From NCBI RefSeq assembly GCF_004005565.1, contig NZ_SADD01000001.1, forward strand, positions 62,001 through 126,000: a stretch of 64,000 bases of DNA, in the 5' to 3' direction. A program made the position numbers and the translations under genes. Every line of letters starts with the position of its first letter. Within the stretch, counting starts at the first letter, position 1. This stretch comes from Lujinxingia sediminis. Its GTDB lineage: Bacteria; Myxococcota_A; Bradymonadia; Bradymonadales; Bradymonadaceae. Below are positions 62,099-64,000 of the stretch, piece by piece. A model generated the notes under the pieces. The model was not told the DNA's origin and did not search any database. It saw nothing but the letters and a program-made list of their open reading frames with translations.

Positions 62099-64000
62099 AT
62101 GCAGGGACTCAATCTCAAGACGCATACACGCCCCGCAGCACCACGAGGGGCTCGGCAGAGCCGATGGGTTCGACGCCTGGTCGGTGCCCTGATCTGTGTG
62201 ACGCTGGTGGCCGGGACGGCCTCCACGGCGTTTGCACTCGATAAGAACCAGATCGTTCAGATGACGAAGCTGGGCCTTGATGATCGCGCTATTATGGGAG
62301 CGATTGATTCGGCCGGTGAGGGCATCTCGTTGAGCGCCGAGGACGTGGAAGATCTGCGCGCTCAGGGCGTCAGCGACCAGGTGATCGACCACCTGCGCCG
62401 CCGCGGCATGATCGCCGGAGAGAGCGCCCCGACCGAGCAGGCCCCCGTTGATGAAGGTGTCGATCCTCTGGCACCGGCCCCCGCCCCGGCTCCGGCCGAA
62501 GGGGAGACGGATTATGAGCGTGAGGAGCGCGAGCGTCTGGAGGCCGAACGTCAGGCCGAGATCGAGCGCCGTGCCAACGAGCTCAACGCTCAGCGCGATG
62601 CCGAGGCCGAGCGTCAGCGCAAACTTGAGCGCGCCGCCGCCCAGCTGCCCCGCGCCGCCCAGATTGTGCGCGACGGCAACAACATGGAAGGCGCGCGCAT
62701 GTACCTGGAGTTTCTCTCCTACGAGCCCGAACAGGGCTCGGAGAACTGGTATGAAGCGACCTTTGGCCTGGCCAAGGCGCTCTACCAGGAGGGCATTCTC
62801 TCCGGGGCGTCGACGCCTCTTCTTGAAGTGCTGATGGCCGGTGCCGACAAGCCGCATTTTGTCGAAGCCTTCCGTATGCTCGAGGAACTCAGCTCGCGCA
62901 TCGGCTACAACCCGCCCATCCTTGAGGAGCTGACCCGCTTCTACGTGGGCGATAAGAACGAGCGTTTCCAGGCCGAGTTCAACTACTACATGGGCAAGTT
63001 CTTCTACGGGTATAACCGTATGGACCTGGCCCTGGAGTACCTCGACCAGGTGCCCGAGAGCGCCACGGATTACCCCGAGTCGCGCTACCTTGCCGGTGTC
63101 GCTCGCCTGGATCCGGCGGTGAATGACATCCCCGGGGCCCTGCGTAACTTCGAGGCCGCGATTCTCGCGGCGGAAGCCGCCCCCGGTGGCAACGAAGACA
63201 TCCTGCAGCTGGGCTATCTGGCGCTGGCGCGTGTCTTCTTTGAGGTGGGTTTCTTCGATGTTGCGCTCTTCTACTACCAGAAGATCCCCTCGGAGAGTTC
63301 CCGTCACGCCGATGCGGTGTTTGAGTCGGCGTGGAGCTACTTCATGAAGAACGACTTCAAGCGCGCGCTGGGAGCCTTCCACACTCTTCAGAGCCCCTAC
63401 TATTCGCAGCGCTACTACCCGGATCTCTACATCCTGGAGTCGACCGTCTATCTCAACCAGTGCATCTTCCCCAAGAGCCAGCGCGCGCTTGCCGAGTTCA
63501 AGAGCCGCTACCTGGATCAGCGCCCGCTTTTGCAGGCGTACCTGGAAAACACGTTCGAGCCGGAGGCCTACTGGCAGATGATGGAAGATGCCTACAAGCC
63601 CGGCGAGAGCGCGCCGATTCCGCGTCTGTTTACCAACGCTGTGCTTGAGAGCCTTCCCTTCTACAACGTGCACCGGGTGGTGCGTGCGCTGCAGGCGGAG
63701 CGCGCCGCGCTCAAGGCTAACATCTCGGCGCTCGGCGACTTCGGTGAGCAGGTGCTTGAGCGGGTCGAAGAGCAGCTTGAGCTCAAGGTTCAGGAAGGGG
63801 GCATTATCGTTCAGCAGCGGCTCACCGCTGTGGACCAGGAGTTGGAGAACTGGGAATTGCGCTCGCTGCAGATCGAGTTTGATATCGGTAGTGAGGAGCG
63901 CACGCAGCTCCAGCAGCGTCTTCAGAACCCGAATTACGAGGCCCCTGAAGCCGCCGAAGCCGGTACCACGCTGATGGTCGTCGCCGACGACTGGCAGCCC
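62099..64000 (+). CDS. Secreted TPR protein, 3'-truncated by the window
   Basis: An open frame of 634 codons that runs off the window end. ATG 62099 follows AGGA by 9 bases. The N terminus has a signal peptide (RRLVGALICVTLVAGTASTA) and a short helical domain with a DDRAIMGAIDSAGE turn. A Pro/Ala linker and a long charged helix (ERERLEAERQAEIERRANEL) follow, then TPR-like helices from about residue 190 on (YYMGKFFYGYNRMDLALEYL, ALARVFFEVGFFDVALFYYQ), and a charged helix near 560-600. It is likely periplasmic or surface located. Family similarity to AgmU/PglI-like gliding proteins is a hypothesis. Confidence 0.83.
   Translation, partial: MQGLNLKTHTRPAAPRGARQSRWVRRLVGALICVTLVAGTASTAFALDKNQIVQMTKLGLDDRAIMGAIDSAGEGISLSAEDVEDLRAQGVSDQVIDHLRRRGMIAGESAPTEQAPVDEGVDPLAPAPAPAPAEGETDYEREERERLEAERQAEIERRANELNAQRDAEAERQRKLERAAAQLPRAAQIVRDGNNMEGARMYLEFLSYEPEQGSENWYEATFGLAKALYQEGILSGASTPLLEVLMAGADKPHFVEAFRMLEELSSRIGYNPPILEELTRFYVGDKNERFQAEFNYYMGKFFYGYNRMDLALEYLDQVPESATDYPESRYLAGVARLDPAVNDIPGALRNFEAAILAAEAAPGGNEDILQLGYLALARVFFEVGFFDVALFYYQKIPSESSRHADAVFESAWSYFMKNDFKRALGAFHTLQSPYYSQRYYPDLYILESTVYLNQCIFPKSQRALAEFKSRYLDQRPLLQAYLENTFEPEAYWQMMEDAYKPGESAPIPRLFTNAVLESLPFYNVHRVVRALQAERAALKANISALGDFGEQVLERVEEQLELKVQEGGIIVQQRLTAVDQELENWELRSLQIEFDIGSEERTQLQQRLQNPNYEAPEAAEAGTTLMVVADDWQP

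Noticed and set aside
62024-63673. 549-codon minus-strand frame at the window end
   Set aside because: The plus frame from 62099 has a signal peptide, TPR helices and stays open for 634 codons to the window end; the antisense lacks motifs.

Overview
The window is a continuous piece of bacterial chromosome with high G+C, dense gene packing and mostly housekeeping content. It has no rRNA, insertion sequence, integrase, phage gene or CRISPR array. Several traits point to a predatory or social delta-proteobacterial/Myxococcota-type organism, and Bradymonadia-like is my best guess. These are many secreted lipoproteins with cysteine-rich or Pro/Ala linkers, a Myxococcus-type PilZ protein next to pilT, Sel1 and TPR proteins, paired small outer-membrane beta-barrels, orphan TadE/TadG-like proteins, and a Ser/Thr-free PhoB/PhoR pair. 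The assignment is inferred from gene content, not from a search.

Layout. 1-9.7 kb: 5'-truncated dnaE, recA with a clear sigma-70 promoter and terminator, pilT, an outer-membrane protein and a PilZ-type protein with a long acidic repeat tail. 9.8-16.8 kb: an esterase, a DpnA-like GATC-type DNA methyltransferase behind an unusually GATC-rich leader, a Ski2-like helicase with an RGG insert, an HtrA protease, a small membrane protein and a START-like protein. 17.4-28.7 kb: envelope and secreted proteins (cyclophilin lipoprotein, Sel1 protein, SH3-like lipoprotein, metzincin lipoprotein), two hydrolases, an msrB/free-Met-sulfoxide-reductase operon, an M19 dipeptidase and a CYTH protein. 28.7-36.9 kb: an orphan lysine/ornithine aminomutase beta subunit, a pentapeptide protein, a degenerate ketoreductase-like protein, secG, dapD, an aminotransferase and tRNA-Ala. 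37-43 kb: an RluA-family pseudouridine synthase and a four-gene TadE/TadG-like operon led by a sigma-54-type promoter. 43.2-47.3 kb: a tightly overlapping operon of an unknown protein, a CDP-alcohol phosphotransferase, a nucleotidyltransferase and a rhomboid protease. 47.4-52.6 kb: a nine-unit 42-bp tandem repeat, then a 1523-residue WGR/HEAT/WD40 protein. 52.6-58.5 kb: PhoR/PhoB-type two-component system, nicotinate phosphoribosyltransferase, dCMP deaminase and tRNA-Phe. 58.7-64 kb: a lipoprotein, two paralogous beta-barrels and a TPR protein cut by the window end.

Functional themes are DNA replication, repair and methylation (dnaE, recA, methyltransferase), surface motility and pili (pilT, PilZ protein, TadE/G-like proteins, beta-barrel/TPR cluster), envelope quality control (HtrA, cyclophilin, rhomboid, SecG), methionine-oxide repair, lysine metabolism (dapD, aminotransferase, aminomutase beta) and nucleotide/NAD salvage. 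The features most worth follow-up are the GATC-dense methyltransferase leader, the overlapping sigma-54/TATAAT promoter of the TadE/G operon, the tandem repeat beside the giant WGR-WD40 gene, and the degenerate ketoreductase-like protein.
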